Assembly: GCF_009827615.1 (NCBI RefSeq)
Contig: NZ_WTYU01000002.1
Location: forward strand, 355,020-419,019
From: Allopontixanthobacter confluentis
GTDB taxonomy: Bacteria; Pseudomonadota; Alphaproteobacteria; Sphingomonadales; Sphingomonadaceae
Length of the DNA stretch: 64,000 nucleotides
Direction: 5' to 3'
Of this stretch, positions 26,536-37,648 are shown one piece after another (position 1 is the stretch's first letter; every line of letters starts with the position of its first letter). The notes under the pieces were generated by a model. It ran no database searches, had not been told where the DNA came from, and was given only the letters and a program-made list of their open reading frames with translations. A program made the position numbers and the translations under genes.

Positions 26536-29471
26536 CCGACACGCCAGACAAACGAGATTACCGGGATACCGTCTTCCTGCCGAAGACCGATTTTCCCATG
26601 AAAGCCGGCCTTCCACAGAAGGAACCGGGCATTTTGGCACGCTGGCAGGACATGGGCCTATATGAACGCCTGCGCGAAGCCCGCGCGGGCGCGGAAAAAT
26701 TCATTCTGCATGATGGCCCGCCCTACGCCAATGGCGACATGCATATCGGCCATGCGCTGAACCATGTGCTGAAGGATACCGTCGTCCGCACGCAAAGCCT
26801 GCTGGGCAAGGACGCGCCCTATGTGCCGGGCTGGGATTGCCACGGCCTGCCGATCGAATGGAAGGTGGAAGAACTCTACCGCAAGAAGAAGCTGGACAAG
26901 AAGGAAGTCCCCGCCAAGGAATTCCGCGCCGAGTGCCGCGAATATGCCCAGCAATGGGTCGATGTGCAGCGCGAACAGCTGAAACGTCTTGGCATCAATG
27001 GCCGGTGGGACAAGCCCTATCTGACCATGCGGCCCAAGGCCGAAGGCGCGATTGTCGCCGAATTGCACAAATTCGCTGAAACCGGCCAGCTCTATCGCGG
27101 CGCGAAGCCGGTCATGTGGTCGCCGGTCGAGGAAACCGCGCTGGCCGATGCCGAGGTTGAATATGCCGACCTGACCGACAGCCCGCAGATCGATGTGGCG
27201 TTCGAGATTGTCGAATCGCCGATTGCCGAACTGGTTGGCGCGCATGCGGTGATCTGGACGACCACGCCATGGACGATTCCGGTCAATCAGGCTTTGGCTT
27301 ATGGGCCGGACATTGAGTATCGTATTATTGAAGTCAAAGACGCTGGTCAAATTTCTGCGTCCTACTTGATCGCCACTGAACTATTGCATCATTTCATTGA
27401 TCGGGCTGGCATCATAGAGATGAACGAGAGCATTGATGGCGAAATCGGTCGACAGGTCATTCTCGGCAGCACGATTAACGGCTCCGACCTAGCCGGAACC
27501 ATTGTCCAGCACCCGATGCACCATCTGGGCGGGTTCTACGCCAAGCCGCGCCCCATGCTGGCGGGCGATTTCGTCACGACCGACAGCGGCACCGGCATCG
27601 TCCATATGTCGCCCGATCACGGCGAGGACGATTTCGACCTGTGCAAGGCCAATGGCATCGAGCCGGTCTTTGCGGTCATGGGTGATGGCCGTTACCGCGA
27701 TGACTGGCTGTGGCTGGGCGGCGAGGATGATCGCCGCCGCAGTGTCATCAACAAGCCCTTCAACGCGCCAGACGGGCCGATCTGCAACGATTTGCGTGAG
27801 GCGGGCGCATTGCTGTCTGCCAGCGCAGATTACCACCACAGCTACCCCCATTCATGGCGGTCAAAAGCCAAGGTCATCTATCGCTGCACCCCGCAGTGGT
27901 TCATCGCGATTGACGAACATCTGGCGCACCTTCCCGCTCTCACCCCCGCTGAACAACGGTGGGAAAATGAAGGCGGCGACGATACGATTGACGAACAGGC
28001 CACTGCCGGTTCGCCCACGTTGCGCGAAGTGGCATTGCAAGCCATTGCCGACACCCGCTTTGTGCCGGAAAAGGGCCGCAACCGTTTGCGCAGCATGGTC
28101 GAAAGCCGCCCGGACTGGCTGATCAGCCGCCAGCGCGCATGGGGTGTGCCGATTGCCCTGTTCGTGCACCGCGAAACGGGCGAATTGCTGGTCGATGCCG
28201 ACGTTAACCGCCGTATCCAGCAGGCGATTGCTGCTGATACCGTGGACGCATGGGAAGAGCTGCGCGCCGGTGAATTCCTGGGGTCTGATCGCAAACCCGA
28301 TGATTACGAGATGGTCAAAGACATTCTCGACGTGTGGTTCGACAGCGGTTCCACCCATGCCTTTGTGCTGGAATCGGACGAATGGCCTGAACTGCAATCA
28401 CCTGCCGATCTGTATCTGGAAGGCAGCGACCAGCATCGCGGCTGGTTCCAGTCAAGCTTGCTGGAAAGCTGCGGCACACGGGGCCGTGCGCCCTACAAGG
28501 CCGTGCTGACCCACGGTTTCACCATGGACCCCAAGGGCATGAAAATGTCCAAGAGCCTGGGCAATACGGTCGATCCGCTGAAGGTGATGGAGCAATATGG
28601 TGCCGACATCATCCGCCTGTGGGCGCTGAGTGTCGATTACACTGAAGATCACCGCATCGGCGACGAAATCCTCAAAGGTGTCGGCGATACATACCGGAAG
28701 CTGCGCAACACTTTCCGCTATATGCTCGGCGCGCTTGTCGGGTTCGATCATGCCCGCGAAGCGGTCGAGACATCCGCCATGCCGGAACTGGAGCGCTATA
28801 TGCTCCACCGCCTGTCGCAGCTTGATGCCAATTTGCGGCGCGCCATCGACGATTTCGATTTCAACGAATATGTCCGTGCGCTGGCTGAATTCACCAACGA
28901 AGACCTGTCGGCGTTTTTCTTCGATATTCGCAAGGACCGGCTTTATTGCGACGCGCCGGACGGGGCCGAGCGCCGCGCATACCGCACCGTGCTCGACATT
29001 CTGTTCCAGGCATTGATTCGCTACACCGCGCCGGTGCTGGTGTTTACCGCCGAAGAAGTGTGGTCCACCCGGTTCCCCGACCGTGACAGTATCCATCTGG
29101 AAAAACTTCACGCCCTGCCATCTGACTGGGCCGACGAGGCACTGGCGGCACGGTTTGACGCCTTGCGCGAAATGCGCGAAACCGTAATGGAAGCGATCGA
29201 ACCCTTGCGGCGCGAGAAAACCATCCGCTCCGGCCTTGAAGCCGATGTGGTGGTGCCGGAAAATGTGGTGCCGGAAGGTTTCTCAGATGCTGATCTGGCT
29301 GATCTGTTCATCACCGCGTCAGTCACACGCGGCCAAGGAAGCGACGTGAAAGTCACTCGCACATCCGACCATAAATGTGGCCGCTGCTGGCGCCTGCTAC
29401 CCGAAGTGGCAGAGGACGGCGATCTGTGTGCGCGCTGCGATGATGTGGTTGCAGAAATGGATGCGGCATAA
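26532..29471 (+). CDS. ileS: Isoleucyl-tRNA synthetase
   Basis: A 979-residue class I synthetase. HIGH is at 71-74, KMSKS at 671-675, and a C-terminal zinc knuckle reads CGRCWRLL...DGDLCARC. The large CP1 editing insertion (about 190-400) removes mischarged valine. The start overlaps the ribF stop by ATGA. Residues ~257-322 (27300-27500) use A/T-ending and rare codons (CTA, ATA, ATT, CAA, AAA) quite unlike the GC3-rich remainder, suggesting a small recombined or rapidly changing segment inside the editing domain. The lspA start overlaps its stop, as in many proteobacteria. Confidence 0.97.
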   Translation: MTDTPDKRDYRDTVFLPKTDFPMKAGLPQKEPGILARWQDMGLYERLREARAGAEKFILHDGPPYANGDMHIGHALNHVLKDTVVRTQSLLGKDAPYVPGWDCHGLPIEWKVEELYRKKKLDKKEVPAKEFRAECREYAQQWVDVQREQLKRLGINGRWDKPYLTMRPKAEGAIVAELHKFAETGQLYRGAKPVMWSPVEETALADAEVEYADLTDSPQIDVAFEIVESPIAELVGAHAVIWTTTPWTIPVNQALAYGPDIEYRIIEVKDAGQISASYLIATELLHHFIDRAGIIEMNESIDGEIGRQVILGSTINGSDLAGTIVQHPMHHLGGFYAKPRPMLAGDFVTTDSGTGIVHMSPDHGEDDFDLCKANGIEPVFAVMGDGRYRDDWLWLGGEDDRRRSVINKPFNAPDGPICNDLREAGALLSASADYHHSYPHSWRSKAKVIYRCTPQWFIAIDEHLAHLPALTPAEQRWENEGGDDTIDEQATAGSPTLREVALQAIADTRFVPEKGRNRLRSMVESRPDWLISRQRAWGVPIALFVHRETGELLVDADVNRRIQQAIAADTVDAWEELRAGEFLGSDRKPDDYEMVKDILDVWFDSGSTHAFVLESDEWPELQSPADLYLEGSDQHRGWFQSSLLESCGTRGRAPYKAVLTHGFTMDPKGMKMSKSLGNTVDPLKVMEQYGADIIRLWALSVDYTEDHRIGDEILKGVGDTYRKLRNTFRYMLGALVGFDHAREAVETSAMPELERYMLHRLSQLDANLRRAIDDFDFNEYVRALAEFTNEDLSAFFFDIRKDRLYCDAPDGAERRAYRTVLDILFQALIRYTAPVLVFTAEEVWSTRFPDRDSIHLEKLHALPSDWADEALAARFDALREMRETVMEAIEPLRREKTIRSGLEADVVVPENVVPEGFSDADLADLFITASVTRGQGSDVKVTRTSDHKCGRCWRLLPEVAEDGDLCARCDDVVAEMDAA

Positions 29472-30001
29472 TGACTGTCACCACCCGTAACCGCCTGATC
29501 GGCCTTGGCCTTGCGCTGCTGATCTTTGCGGTCGATCAATATGTGAAATGGCTGATGGTCAGCCCGCTGCAATTGCGCGAAAAAGGCGTGATTGATCTGC
29601 TGCCCTTCTTTGACCTGCGCTGGACCCAGAATTTCGGCGTGTCGCTGGGCATGTTTACGGCAACGTCGATTGAAATGCGGTGGATGCTGGTGGCGATGAC
29701 GGCGCTGATCGCGCTGGTCGTCACCATCTGGATGCTGCGCGAAAAGGTGCTGGCGGATATTCTCGGCCTGTCGCTGATTCTCGGCGGGGCGCTGGGCAAC
29801 ATCAAGGACCGCTACGAACTTGGCTATGTGATCGACTATGCCGATCTGCATTTTGGCGAATTTCGACCCTTCCTTATTTTCAATATCGCCGATGCCGCAA
29901 TTACCATCGGCGTCCTGATAATCCTTGCCCGTTCCTTCTTTGCAAGCGACAAGAAGGACAAGAGCGACAACGAACCGGCTGAAGAAGCCGTGGAGATTTG
30001 A
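29471..30001 (+). CDS. lspA: Lipoprotein signal peptidase (signal peptidase II)
   Basis: A 176-residue inner-membrane aspartic peptidase with four hydrophobic helices. The two catalytic aspartates lie in GYVIDYADLHFG and FNIADAAITIG; the conserved GNIKDR loop is also present. It cleaves prolipoproteins before the lipid-modified Cys and would process the several lipoproteins seen in this window. TAATG overlap with ileS and a 2-bp gap to the next lipoprotein gene show one transcript. Confidence 0.96.
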   Translation: MTVTTRNRLIGLGLALLIFAVDQYVKWLMVSPLQLREKGVIDLLPFFDLRWTQNFGVSLGMFTATSIEMRWMLVAMTALIALVVTIWMLREKVLADILGLSLILGGALGNIKDRYELGYVIDYADLHFGEFRPFLIFNIADAAITIGVLIILARSFFASDKKDKSDNEPAEEAVEI

Positions 30002-30003
30002 CC

Positions 30004-30417
30004 ATGCGTAAGAGCACCACTCTCATCCTTGCCACAGGCGCCTGCGCCATGTTGGCGGCCTGCGGCGGAAGCAGCGGCATCCTGGGCCGTGAACGGCCTG
30101 ACGAATTTGCCGTCCAGCGGCAGGCGCCCCTGGTGGTTCCGCCAGATTTCAACCTTGTGCCGCCTGCACCCGGCGCCCCGCGCCCGGTTGACGGCACCGC
30201 ATCATCCCAGGCGCTGGACGCCCTGTTTGGCGGCCCTGCTGCCCGTAGTGCAGTCGAAGCCAGCGCCATCAGCCGCGCCGGGACAGCCGCTGCCGGCATC
30301 CGCTCGTCAGTGGGTGATCCGGAAACCAACACTGTGGCCAAGGGCCGCGTGACGCGTGATATCATCGCTGCGCCCGAAGGTGACGGTCAGGCTGCACAGG
30401 CTGTGATTCCCGGCTGA
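30004..30417 (+). CDS. DUF3035 lipoprotein, BamF-like subunit of the outer-membrane assembly complex
   Basis: A 137-residue lipoprotein with lipobox LAAC (Cys20), then the DUF3035 signature GRERPDEFAVQRQAPLVVPP and PPAPGAPRP. Homologues in Caulobacter were described as BamF, an alphaproteobacterial BAM component; that name is by family, not shown here. It starts at the ATG at 30004; a TTG at 29998 would add two residues. Its position after lspA is usual for alphaproteobacteria, and a terminator follows. Confidence 0.85.
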   Translation: MRKSTTLILATGACAMLAACGGSSGILGRERPDEFAVQRQAPLVVPPDFNLVPPAPGAPRPVDGTASSQALDALFGGPAARSAVEASAISRAGTAAAGIRSSVGDPETNTVAKGRVTRDIIAAPEGDGQAAQAVIPG

Positions 30418-30455
30418 TCAGGCCCGGCTGATCAGGCACCATGAAAACACAAAGG

Positions 30456-30482
30456 GGGCTCGCCATCTGGCGGGCCCTTTTT
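30456..30482 (+). terminator. Rho-independent terminator of the gpmA-bamF operon
   Basis: Nine-bp stem GGGCTCGCC/GGCGGGCCC (one G-T pair) with loop ATCT, followed by TTTTT. It lies 39 bp after the bamF stop and before the convergent CNNM gene. Confidence 0.88.
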
Positions 30483-30528
30483 CGTGGGATGCTTATGCGT
30501 GTGAAGCCATGTTCTGGCCCGTTCAGGC

Positions 30529-31848
30529 TCAGACAGGTTCGGTTTCGTCCTGCGGGAATTCGGGGCTGATCAGCAGCTTGTCGATCTTGCGCTGGTCCAT
30601 GTCGACCACTTCAAAACGCCAGCCCTGCGCTGTAAAAATCTCGCCTTCGGCAGGCAATTTCTTCAGCACCGACAGGACATAGCCCGCCGTGGTGGCAAAT
30701 TCGCGCGTGTCGCCATAATCCAGCCCCAGCCGATCTGCCAGTTCATCCGCCGACAAGGCGCCCGATACCAGCATCGAACCATCGGCCCGCTCGATAATGC
30801 CGGGCTGATCGCCCTGATCCTGATCGCTGGCGAATTGCCCGACCAGCGCGGTGAGCAGGTCCACCGGCGTCACAATGCCTTCCAGATGACCATATTCATC
30901 ATGCACCATGGCCATGGCAATTTCCGATTGCTGTAATGCACGCAATGCATCCATCGCGTCCAGCTGATCAGGAATAACCACCGCTTTGGCCATCAGATCA
31001 GGCAGGGATACGGTTTTTCCAGACACCAGCAGGGCCAGCACCTCGCGCACTTTCACCACGCCCACAATCCTGTCGGGCGACCCTTCGGCCACTGGCAGCA
31101 GCGAATGGGGGCTGTCATCAATGGCCCTGCGGATGGCGTCGGGATCGGCGGAAATATCCACCCAGTCCACTTCTGTACGCGGGGTCATCAATTCGCGCAC
31201 CGGACGGTCCACCAGCCGGACTACGCCAGCCAGTATCTGGTGCTGTTCAGCCTCGATTACGCCTTGATGCGTGGCATCGGCAAAAATCATGTGCAGTTCT
31301 TCAGCCGTCACATTCCCTTCGCCAGCCGGACGCACGCCCAGCAATCGGACCAGCACGCCGGAGCTTTTATCAAGCACCCAGACAACCGGCGCAGCAATGC
31401 GCGCCAGCATCGCCATCGGGCGCGCCATCACCAGCGCAATCGGCATGGCATTGCGCAGCGCCACTTGCTTGGGGACCAGTTCGCCGATCACCAGGCTGAA
31501 ATAGGTGGTCAGCGCAATGACCAGCGCAAAGCCCGCATCGTCGGCATATTCCGGCGCGACGCCCAGCAGTTCCAGCCGCTCCCCCACAGGGCCGCCAAGG
31601 CTGGAGCCGGAATAAGCGCCGGCAATAATGCCCACCAGCGTAATGCCGATCTGCACGGTTGAAAGAAATTTCCCCGGATCAGCAGCCAGCGCAATCGCGG
31701 TGCGTGCGGCCTTGCTTCCGCCGGCTGATGCCGCACGCAGCTTCGCTGTGCGCGCAGAGACAATCGCCAGTTCGGACATGGCAAAAACACCATTGAGCAC
31801 GATCAGGCAGGCGATGACGATCAGGTCTGGCCAAGGAAACGGTTCCAC
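30529..31848 (-). CDS. CNNM/CorC-family transmembrane protein (hemolysin-type)
   Basis: A 439-residue protein with an N-terminal DUF21/CNNM membrane domain (three to four helices, FFAM-like GVFAMSELAIVSAR and GITLVGIIAGAYSGSSL), a pair of CBS domains (about 210-335, with LMTPRTEVDWVD and IVTPVDLLTAL), and a C-terminal CorC_HlyC domain. Homologues export Mg2+ or related divalent cations; the old hemolysin name is misleading. Single gene, convergent with the gpmA operon and divergent from the OmpA lipoprotein gene. Confidence 0.9.
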   Translation of the reverse strand: MEPFPWPDLIVIACLIVLNGVFAMSELAIVSARTAKLRAASAGGSKAARTAIALAADPGKFLSTVQIGITLVGIIAGAYSGSSLGGPVGERLELLGVAPEYADDAGFALVIALTTYFSLVIGELVPKQVALRNAMPIALVMARPMAMLARIAAPVVWVLDKSSGVLVRLLGVRPAGEGNVTAEELHMIFADATHQGVIEAEQHQILAGVVRLVDRPVRELMTPRTEVDWVDISADPDAIRRAIDDSPHSLLPVAEGSPDRIVGVVKVREVLALLVSGKTVSLPDLMAKAVVIPDQLDAMDALRALQQSEIAMAMVHDEYGHLEGIVTPVDLLTALVGQFASDQDQGDQPGIIERADGSMLVSGALSADELADRLGLDYGDTREFATTAGYVLSVLKKLPAEGEIFTAQGWRFEVVDMDQRKIDKLLISPEFPQDETEPV

Positions 31849-32076
31849 AATTGCCTCGCTAGCATAATTGCCGCACTTCGCCAGTGCGGAGTGCAGGCTG
31901 GCGCAAGGGCCAGACTATAAGGCGCAAGCTTTCGAGCCAAATCTCCTTTTCCAACGGGCGATACGCACCACGCGGGAACACACGCCCGCGTCGCGGGTTG
32001 TGGGTGGATAGGCGCAAGGTGGATGCGCTGATTAAAAGCTCATGTGCCATTGCACACCAAGAGGAGGGGCAACCCC

Positions 32077-32778
32077 ATGAAGAATTCACGCATTTTTGTT
32101 TCAGGCCTTGCAGCGCTTTCGCTGGTTAGCGTTTCTGCCTGTGTTACCGACCCCAATACCGGCGAACAGAAAGTTTCGCGCACCGTTCTTGGCGGCGCTG
32201 GCGGCGCGCTTCTGGGCGGCCTGCTGGGCGGCGTTATCGGCGGCAAGACCGGGCGCATCATCGGTGCGGGCGTTGGCGGCGTGGCTGGCGGCGTTGTCGG
32301 CTACAAGATGGATCAGCAGATCAAGGAACTGAAGGAAAACACCGCCGGTTCCGGCGTTGATGTGACCGAAACAGACGGCGGCAGCGCCATTTTGGTCAAC
32401 CTGCCAGACGGCGTGACCTTCGCCACGGGCAGCTACACCATCAACCAGACTTTCCGGAACACGCTGGATACAGTGGCGCAGAGCATGCAGCAGTATCCTG
32501 ACAGCCTGATCGACGTTTACGGTTACACCGATTCCACCGGTTCGGATGCTTTCAATCAGCGTCTGTCCGAACAGCGCGCACAGGCAGTGGCCAATTATCT
32601 GGTCAGTCGCGGCGTTTCTGCGGCCCGTATCCGTTCGCAGGGCTTCGGCGAAGATCCATCCTATTTCAAGGGTGACAACACCACGGAATATGGCCGTTCG
32701 CTCAACCGCCGGGTCGAAATCAAGATCATCCCGATCACACAGGAAGATGTTGCCGCAGCGCGTGCGCAGGGTAACTGA
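32077..32778 (+). CDS. OmpA-family lipoprotein with glycine-zipper region
   Basis: A 233-residue lipoprotein: signal with VSAC (Cys22), a glycine-zipper segment at about 40-85 (GGAGGALLGGLLGGVIGG and GAGVGGVAGGVVGYKMD) able to insert in or pack against membrane, and an OmpA peptidoglycan-binding domain (about 120-225, with YGYTDSTGSDAFNQRLS and LNRRVEIKI). AGGAGG precedes the ATG at 32077; an in-frame ATG at 32044 is rejected because it would disrupt the lipoprotein signal. YiaD-like in domain order. Own terminator downstream. Confidence 0.9.
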   Translation: MKNSRIFVSGLAALSLVSVSACVTDPNTGEQKVSRTVLGGAGGALLGGLLGGVIGGKTGRIIGAGVGGVAGGVVGYKMDQQIKELKENTAGSGVDVTETDGGSAILVNLPDGVTFATGSYTINQTFRNTLDTVAQSMQQYPDSLIDVYGYTDSTGSDAFNQRLSEQRAQAVANYLVSRGVSAARIRSQGFGEDPSYFKGDNTTEYGRSLNRRVEIKIIPITQEDVAAARAQGN

Positions 32779-32814
32779 ACCCACTCACGGCATTACGCCT
32801 TGATCTTTATAAAG

Positions 32815-32843
32815 GGGTCGGCCGCAAGGTCGGCCCTTTTTTT
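32815..32843 (+). terminator. Rho-independent terminator after the glycine-zipper OmpA gene
   Basis: Nine-bp stem (32815-32823 with 32828-32836, two G-T pairs), GCAA tetraloop and a run of seven T. Confidence 0.9.
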
Positions 32844-32912
32844 ATGGCGCTATTCCAGTAGCTTCAGGGGCCAATAGGCCGACAGCCAGCAGACCCACAG
32901 CCATTATCCCCG

Positions 32913-33695
32913 TCAGCCTTTGGCCAGAATTGCTGCCCGGTCCGCCAGCCGCGCCACGGCCGCATCATGAATGCCCGGCGCACAGACCAGCAGGCCAAAC
33001 GCCCGCGGATCGCGTTTGTTGAAATTTAATGGCGCGCCGAACGCATCTGTAACGACAGCGCCAGCCTCGCGCGCGATCAGCGTGGATGCCGCGATATCCC
33101 ATTCAAAGCCCCAGCGCAGCGTCGCCACCAGATCAGCCTCGTCCGCCCCGACCATGGCAATTCGCAGGGCAATGGAATTGGGCTTGTCCACCAGCGTCAA
33201 ATCGCTGTCAGCAGATGGCAGTGCATCTGCAGGCACCCGCGCCCCGGCAAATACCTTGCGAGTGGAAGCCACCAACGCTGTGCCATTGCGCCATGCACCC
33301 TGCCCCGCAATGCCCAGCCATTCCTCGCCCCGGGCAGGCGCTGACAGCATGCCGATCAACGGGCGGCCGGCGCTGACCAGCGCGACCGACACGCACCATC
33401 CGGGCCGTCCGCGAATGAAATCGCGAGTCCCGTCAATCGGATCGACCAGCCACGCCAGCCCTTTGCCCAGCCGTTCCGGATGGTCGGTCGATTCTTCCGA
33501 CAACCACCCCGCAGACGGCAAAAGCCGGCCCAGTTCACGGCGCAGGAAATTGTCCACTTCAATATCGGCTTCGCTGACCGGGCTTCCCGGCTCCTTGTCC
33601 CAGCTTTCCAGCGCATGGCCATGCCCCGGCCACCGGCTGACCGCAATCTGGCCAGCCTGACGGACTATCTGTTGGAGGAGGGCCTGATCGATCAT
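32913..33695 (-). CDS. Inositol monophosphatase-family phosphatase
   Basis: A 260-residue IMPase-superfamily enzyme with [15 protein letters not shown] and FEWDIAA metal-binding motifs. Candidates are inositol-1-phosphatase, histidinol-phosphatase (HisN type) or a CysQ-like nucleotidase; sequence motifs alone do not separate them. It is not in a sulfur or histidine operon, and a clear cysQ exists at 5014-5802. Divergent from sucC with ~105 bp between, so promoters for both must be there. Confidence 0.85.
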   Translation of the reverse strand: MIDQALLQQIVRQAGQIAVSRWPGHGHALESWDKEPGSPVSEADIEVDNFLRRELGRLLPSAGWLSEESTDHPERLGKGLAWLVDPIDGTRDFIRGRPGWCVSVALVSAGRPLIGMLSAPARGEEWLGIAGQGAWRNGTALVASTRKVFAGARVPADALPSADSDLTLVDKPNSIALRIAMVGADEADLVATLRWGFEWDIAASTLIAREAGAVVTDAFGAPLNFNKRDPRAFGLLVCAPGIHDAAVARLADRAAILAKG

Positions 33696-33800
33696 GCAAT
33701 AACCCTGTTGGAAGCGGACGCAGCACTTTTCAAGCGGTTCAATCCATGCTTAGGCGCACTCCGAACATATTCCCTCCTTTTGCAAAGCAATGGACGCCCC

Positions 33801-35000
<1,200 letters not shown>

Positions 35001-35006
35001 CCGCAC

Positions 35007-35660
35007 TTGGACTTGCCAACCCTCAACATCTACGGCGCAGGCGGATTTGGACGACAGGTCCTGCCGCTCGCGCTGGAGGTGGGGGGCGGCGCTGCTACCA
35101 CTGCCCGGCGCGCTTTCAGCGCCATCCGCTATCTGGATGACAATCCGGCCGAGGCCGTTTTTGGCGGCGTGCCGATCGTGCCAGTGGCCCATGCCAGCGC
35201 AGGCGACCATGTCGCAATCAGCGTGGCCAATGGCACCATCCGTCAGACACTGGCTGAAAAATGCCGCGACATGGGACTGGTCCACTCCACCCTGGCTGCG
35301 GCCTCTGCGCGTCTTTCGCCAGCGGCCACTTGCGGTGAAGGGGCCATTTTCTGTGATTTTACCATTCAGGAACCAGGATCATCCATCGGCCGGTTCTTTC
35401 ATGCCAATGTCTATTCCTTCATCGCGCATGATTGCGTGATTGGTGATTTTGTCACGTTCGGCCCGCGCGTAACTTGTAACGGAAATGTCGAGATTGGCGA
35501 TTTTGCCTACATTGGCGCCGGCGCCATCATCCGTCAGGGTACAGGCGCTGACAAGCTGAAAATTGGCAGGGGTGCCATTGTCGGCATGGGTTCTGTTGTC
35601 ACTCGCGATGTGCCTGATGGCGCTGTGGTCATGGGCAACCCTGCCCGCATCCGCATTTAG
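35007..35660 (+). CDS. NeuD/PglD-like hexapeptide-repeat acyltransferase
   Basis: A 217-residue two-part protein. Residues 1-75 form a Rossmann-like pocket ([17 protein letters not shown]) typical of sialic acid O-acetyltransferase/PglD-type enzymes; from ~95 on, left-handed beta-helix hexapeptide repeats (for example [32 protein letters not shown]) bind acetyl-CoA. The start is TTG at 35007 (or TTG at 35013), six bases after sucC and without a clear ribosome site, so it may depend on translation of sucC. Acylation of an amino sugar or similar is likely; the acceptor is unknown. Confidence 0.8.
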   Translation: MDLPTLNIYGAGGFGRQVLPLALEVGGGAATTARRAFSAIRYLDDNPAEAVFGGVPIVPVAHASAGDHVAISVANGTIRQTLAEKCRDMGLVHSTLAAASARLSPAATCGEGAIFCDFTIQEPGSSIGRFFHANVYSFIAHDCVIGDFVTFGPRVTCNGNVEIGDFAYIGAGAIIRQGTGADKLKIGRGAIVGMGSVVTRDVPDGAVVMGNPARIRI

Positions 35661-35869
35661 GTGATTCGCGCCATTGCCATAGGCGCAAAGGCTGCGCTGC
35701 AGGCATTTGCCGCAAAACCCGAGGGCACCTTACCTTACGGTGAAGGGGGACTGGCCAGCAAAGGTGCCGGCAGGGGTTGATTTTGCCCCATTCGGAACGC
35801 AAGTGCATCGGGCACCGTTCATAGTGTTAAGGCAGCGGCCATGATGCCGCCTGGAAGGACGAGAAGCAG

Positions 35870-36616
35870 ATGAAAATCCTCGTGCCCGTAAAACGGGTTA
35901 TTGATTACAACGTCAAACCGCGGGTCAAGGCGGATGGTTCAGGTGTCGACCTGACCAATGTGAAAATGAGCATGAACCCGTTTGACGAAATTGCGGTGGA
36001 AGAAGCCATCCGCATTAAGGACGCTGGCAAGGCTGATGAAATCATCGCCGTCAGTGTTGGCCCGGCAAAGGCTCAGGAAACGCTGCGCACGGCGCTGGCG
36101 ATGGGCGCAGATCGCGCCATTCTGGTGGAAACCGATGCCGAAGTGGAACCACTGGCGGTTGCCAAAATTCTGAAAGCCATCGCCGATGAAGAACAGCCGG
36201 GCCTGATCCTGCTGGGCAAACAGGCGATTGACGATGATTCCAACCAGACCGGCCAGATGCTGGCCGCGCTGATGGGCCGCCCGCAAGGCACCTTTGCCAA
36301 TACGGTGGAACTGGATGGCGACAGCGTGATGGTGAAGCGCGAAATCGATGGCGGTCTGGAAACGGTCAAGCTGGCGATGCCTGCCATCGTCACGACCGAT
36401 CTTCGCCTGAACGAGCCGCGTTATGCTTCGCTGCCCAACATCATGAAGGCCAAGAAGAAACCACTCGACACCAAGAGCCCGGCTGATTTCGGCGTGGATA
36501 TCACCCCGCGTCTTACCACCTCCAACGTCTCCGAACCGCCCGTGCGGCAGGCTGGCGAAAAGGTCGCCGATGTCGATGCGCTGGTTGCCAAGATGAAGGC
36601 GCTGGGCATCGCATAA
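35870..36616 (+). CDS. etfB: Electron transfer flavoprotein beta subunit
   Basis: A 248-residue subunit of the ETF that accepts electrons from acyl-CoA dehydrogenases and passes them to ETF:ubiquinone oxidoreductase. [20 protein letters not shown] and the ETF-beta signature around [20 protein letters not shown] are present. GGAAGGA lies about 12 bases upstream. It leads the etfBA operon; the acyl-CoA dehydrogenase at 21109 is a plausible electron donor. Confidence 0.96.
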   Translation: MKILVPVKRVIDYNVKPRVKADGSGVDLTNVKMSMNPFDEIAVEEAIRIKDAGKADEIIAVSVGPAKAQETLRTALAMGADRAILVETDAEVEPLAVAKILKAIADEEQPGLILLGKQAIDDDSNQTGQMLAALMGRPQGTFANTVELDGDSVMVKREIDGGLETVKLAMPAIVTTDLRLNEPRYASLPNIMKAKKKPLDTKSPADFGVDITPRLTTSNVSEPPVRQAGEKVADVDALVAKMKALGIA

Positions 36617-36654
36617 GCACCCCGCCCGAGACGATATTCGCGAAGGAAGACGAT

Positions 36655-37584
36655 ATGAAAACGCTGGTTTGGGTCGAACACGACAATAACGCAGTGAAGG
36701 ATGCCACGCTGGCCGCTGTCACCGCCGCAGGCAAGCTGGGTGAAGTGCATCTTTTGGTTGCAGGCGCCAATTGCGCCGCAGTGGCAGAAGAAGCCGCCAA
36801 AATCGCAGGCGTGGGCAAGGTCCACCTTGCTGACAATCCTGCGTACGAACACGCATTGGCAGAAAATGTGGCGCCGCTGGTCGCGGATCTGATGGGGCAT
36901 CACGATGCGTTTGTCTGCCCTGCCACTACCACGGGCAAAAACATCGCGCCGCGCGTTGCAGCCCTGCTGGACGTCATGCAGATTTCGGACATTCTTTCGG
37001 TTGAAGGCGACAAGACCTTCACCCGGCCGATCTATGCTGGCAATGCCATTGCCACGGTAACCAGCAGCGATGCGAAGCTGGTCATCACCGTGCGCGGAAC
37101 AGCATTCGAAAAGGCTGAAACCACCGGCGGCTCCGGCACGGTTGAAGCGGTATCCGGCCCGGCCGATGCCGGCCTGTCCAGCTTTGTCAGTTCCGAAATT
37201 GCCAAGAGCGAACGGCCTGAACTGACCAGCGCAAAGGTCATCGTATCAGGTGGCCGCGCGCTGAAGGATGCTGACACATTCCAGGAATATATCATTCCGC
37301 TGGCAGACAAGCTGGGCGCAGGCGTCGGCGCATCGCGCGCCGCAGTCGATGCAGGCTATGTCCCCAACGATTATCAGGTCGGCCAGACCGGCAAGATCGT
37401 GGCTCCGGAAGTCTATATCGCCATCGGCATTTCGGGCGCGATCCAGCATCTGGCGGGCATGAAGGATTCCAAGACGATCATCGCGATCAACAAGGACGAA
37501 GACGCGCCAATTTTCCAGGTGGCCGACATCGGACTGGTGGGCGATCTGTTCAAGATTGTCCCGGAACTGACCGAAAAGCTCTAA
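36655..37584 (+). CDS. etfA: Electron transfer flavoprotein alpha subunit
   Basis: A 309-residue FAD-binding subunit. The C-terminal FAD domain has [47 protein letters not shown] and a final [15 protein letters not shown] block. AAGGAAG precedes the ATG. Paired with etfB 38 bp upstream. A perfect terminator hairpin follows 20 bp after the stop. Confidence 0.96.
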   Translation: MKTLVWVEHDNNAVKDATLAAVTAAGKLGEVHLLVAGANCAAVAEEAAKIAGVGKVHLADNPAYEHALAENVAPLVADLMGHHDAFVCPATTTGKNIAPRVAALLDVMQISDILSVEGDKTFTRPIYAGNAIATVTSSDAKLVITVRGTAFEKAETTGGSGTVEAVSGPADAGLSSFVSSEIAKSERPELTSAKVIVSGGRALKDADTFQEYIIPLADKLGAGVGASRAAVDAGYVPNDYQVGQTGKIVAPEVYIAIGISGAIQHLAGMKDSKTIIAINKDEDAPIFQVADIGLVGDLFKIVPELTEKL

Positions 37585-37604
37585 GCAATTTTCAGGATTG
37601 CGTG

Positions 37605-37648
37605 ACCAGTCATTCCGGCATAAATTGCCGGAATGACTGGTAATTTTT
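37605..37648 (+). terminator. Perfect 16-bp terminator hairpin of etfBA that contains the next start codon
   Basis: Arms 37605-37620 and 37626-37641 are exact inverted repeats with a 5-base loop, followed by AA and five T. It is an obvious rho-independent terminator for etfBA. The ATG of the next gene (37633) lies inside the 3' arm. Confidence 0.9.

Noticed and set aside
35840-35870. Short inverted repeat GCGGC-N6-GCCGC before etfB
   Set aside because: A five-bp stem is expected by chance at this GC content.
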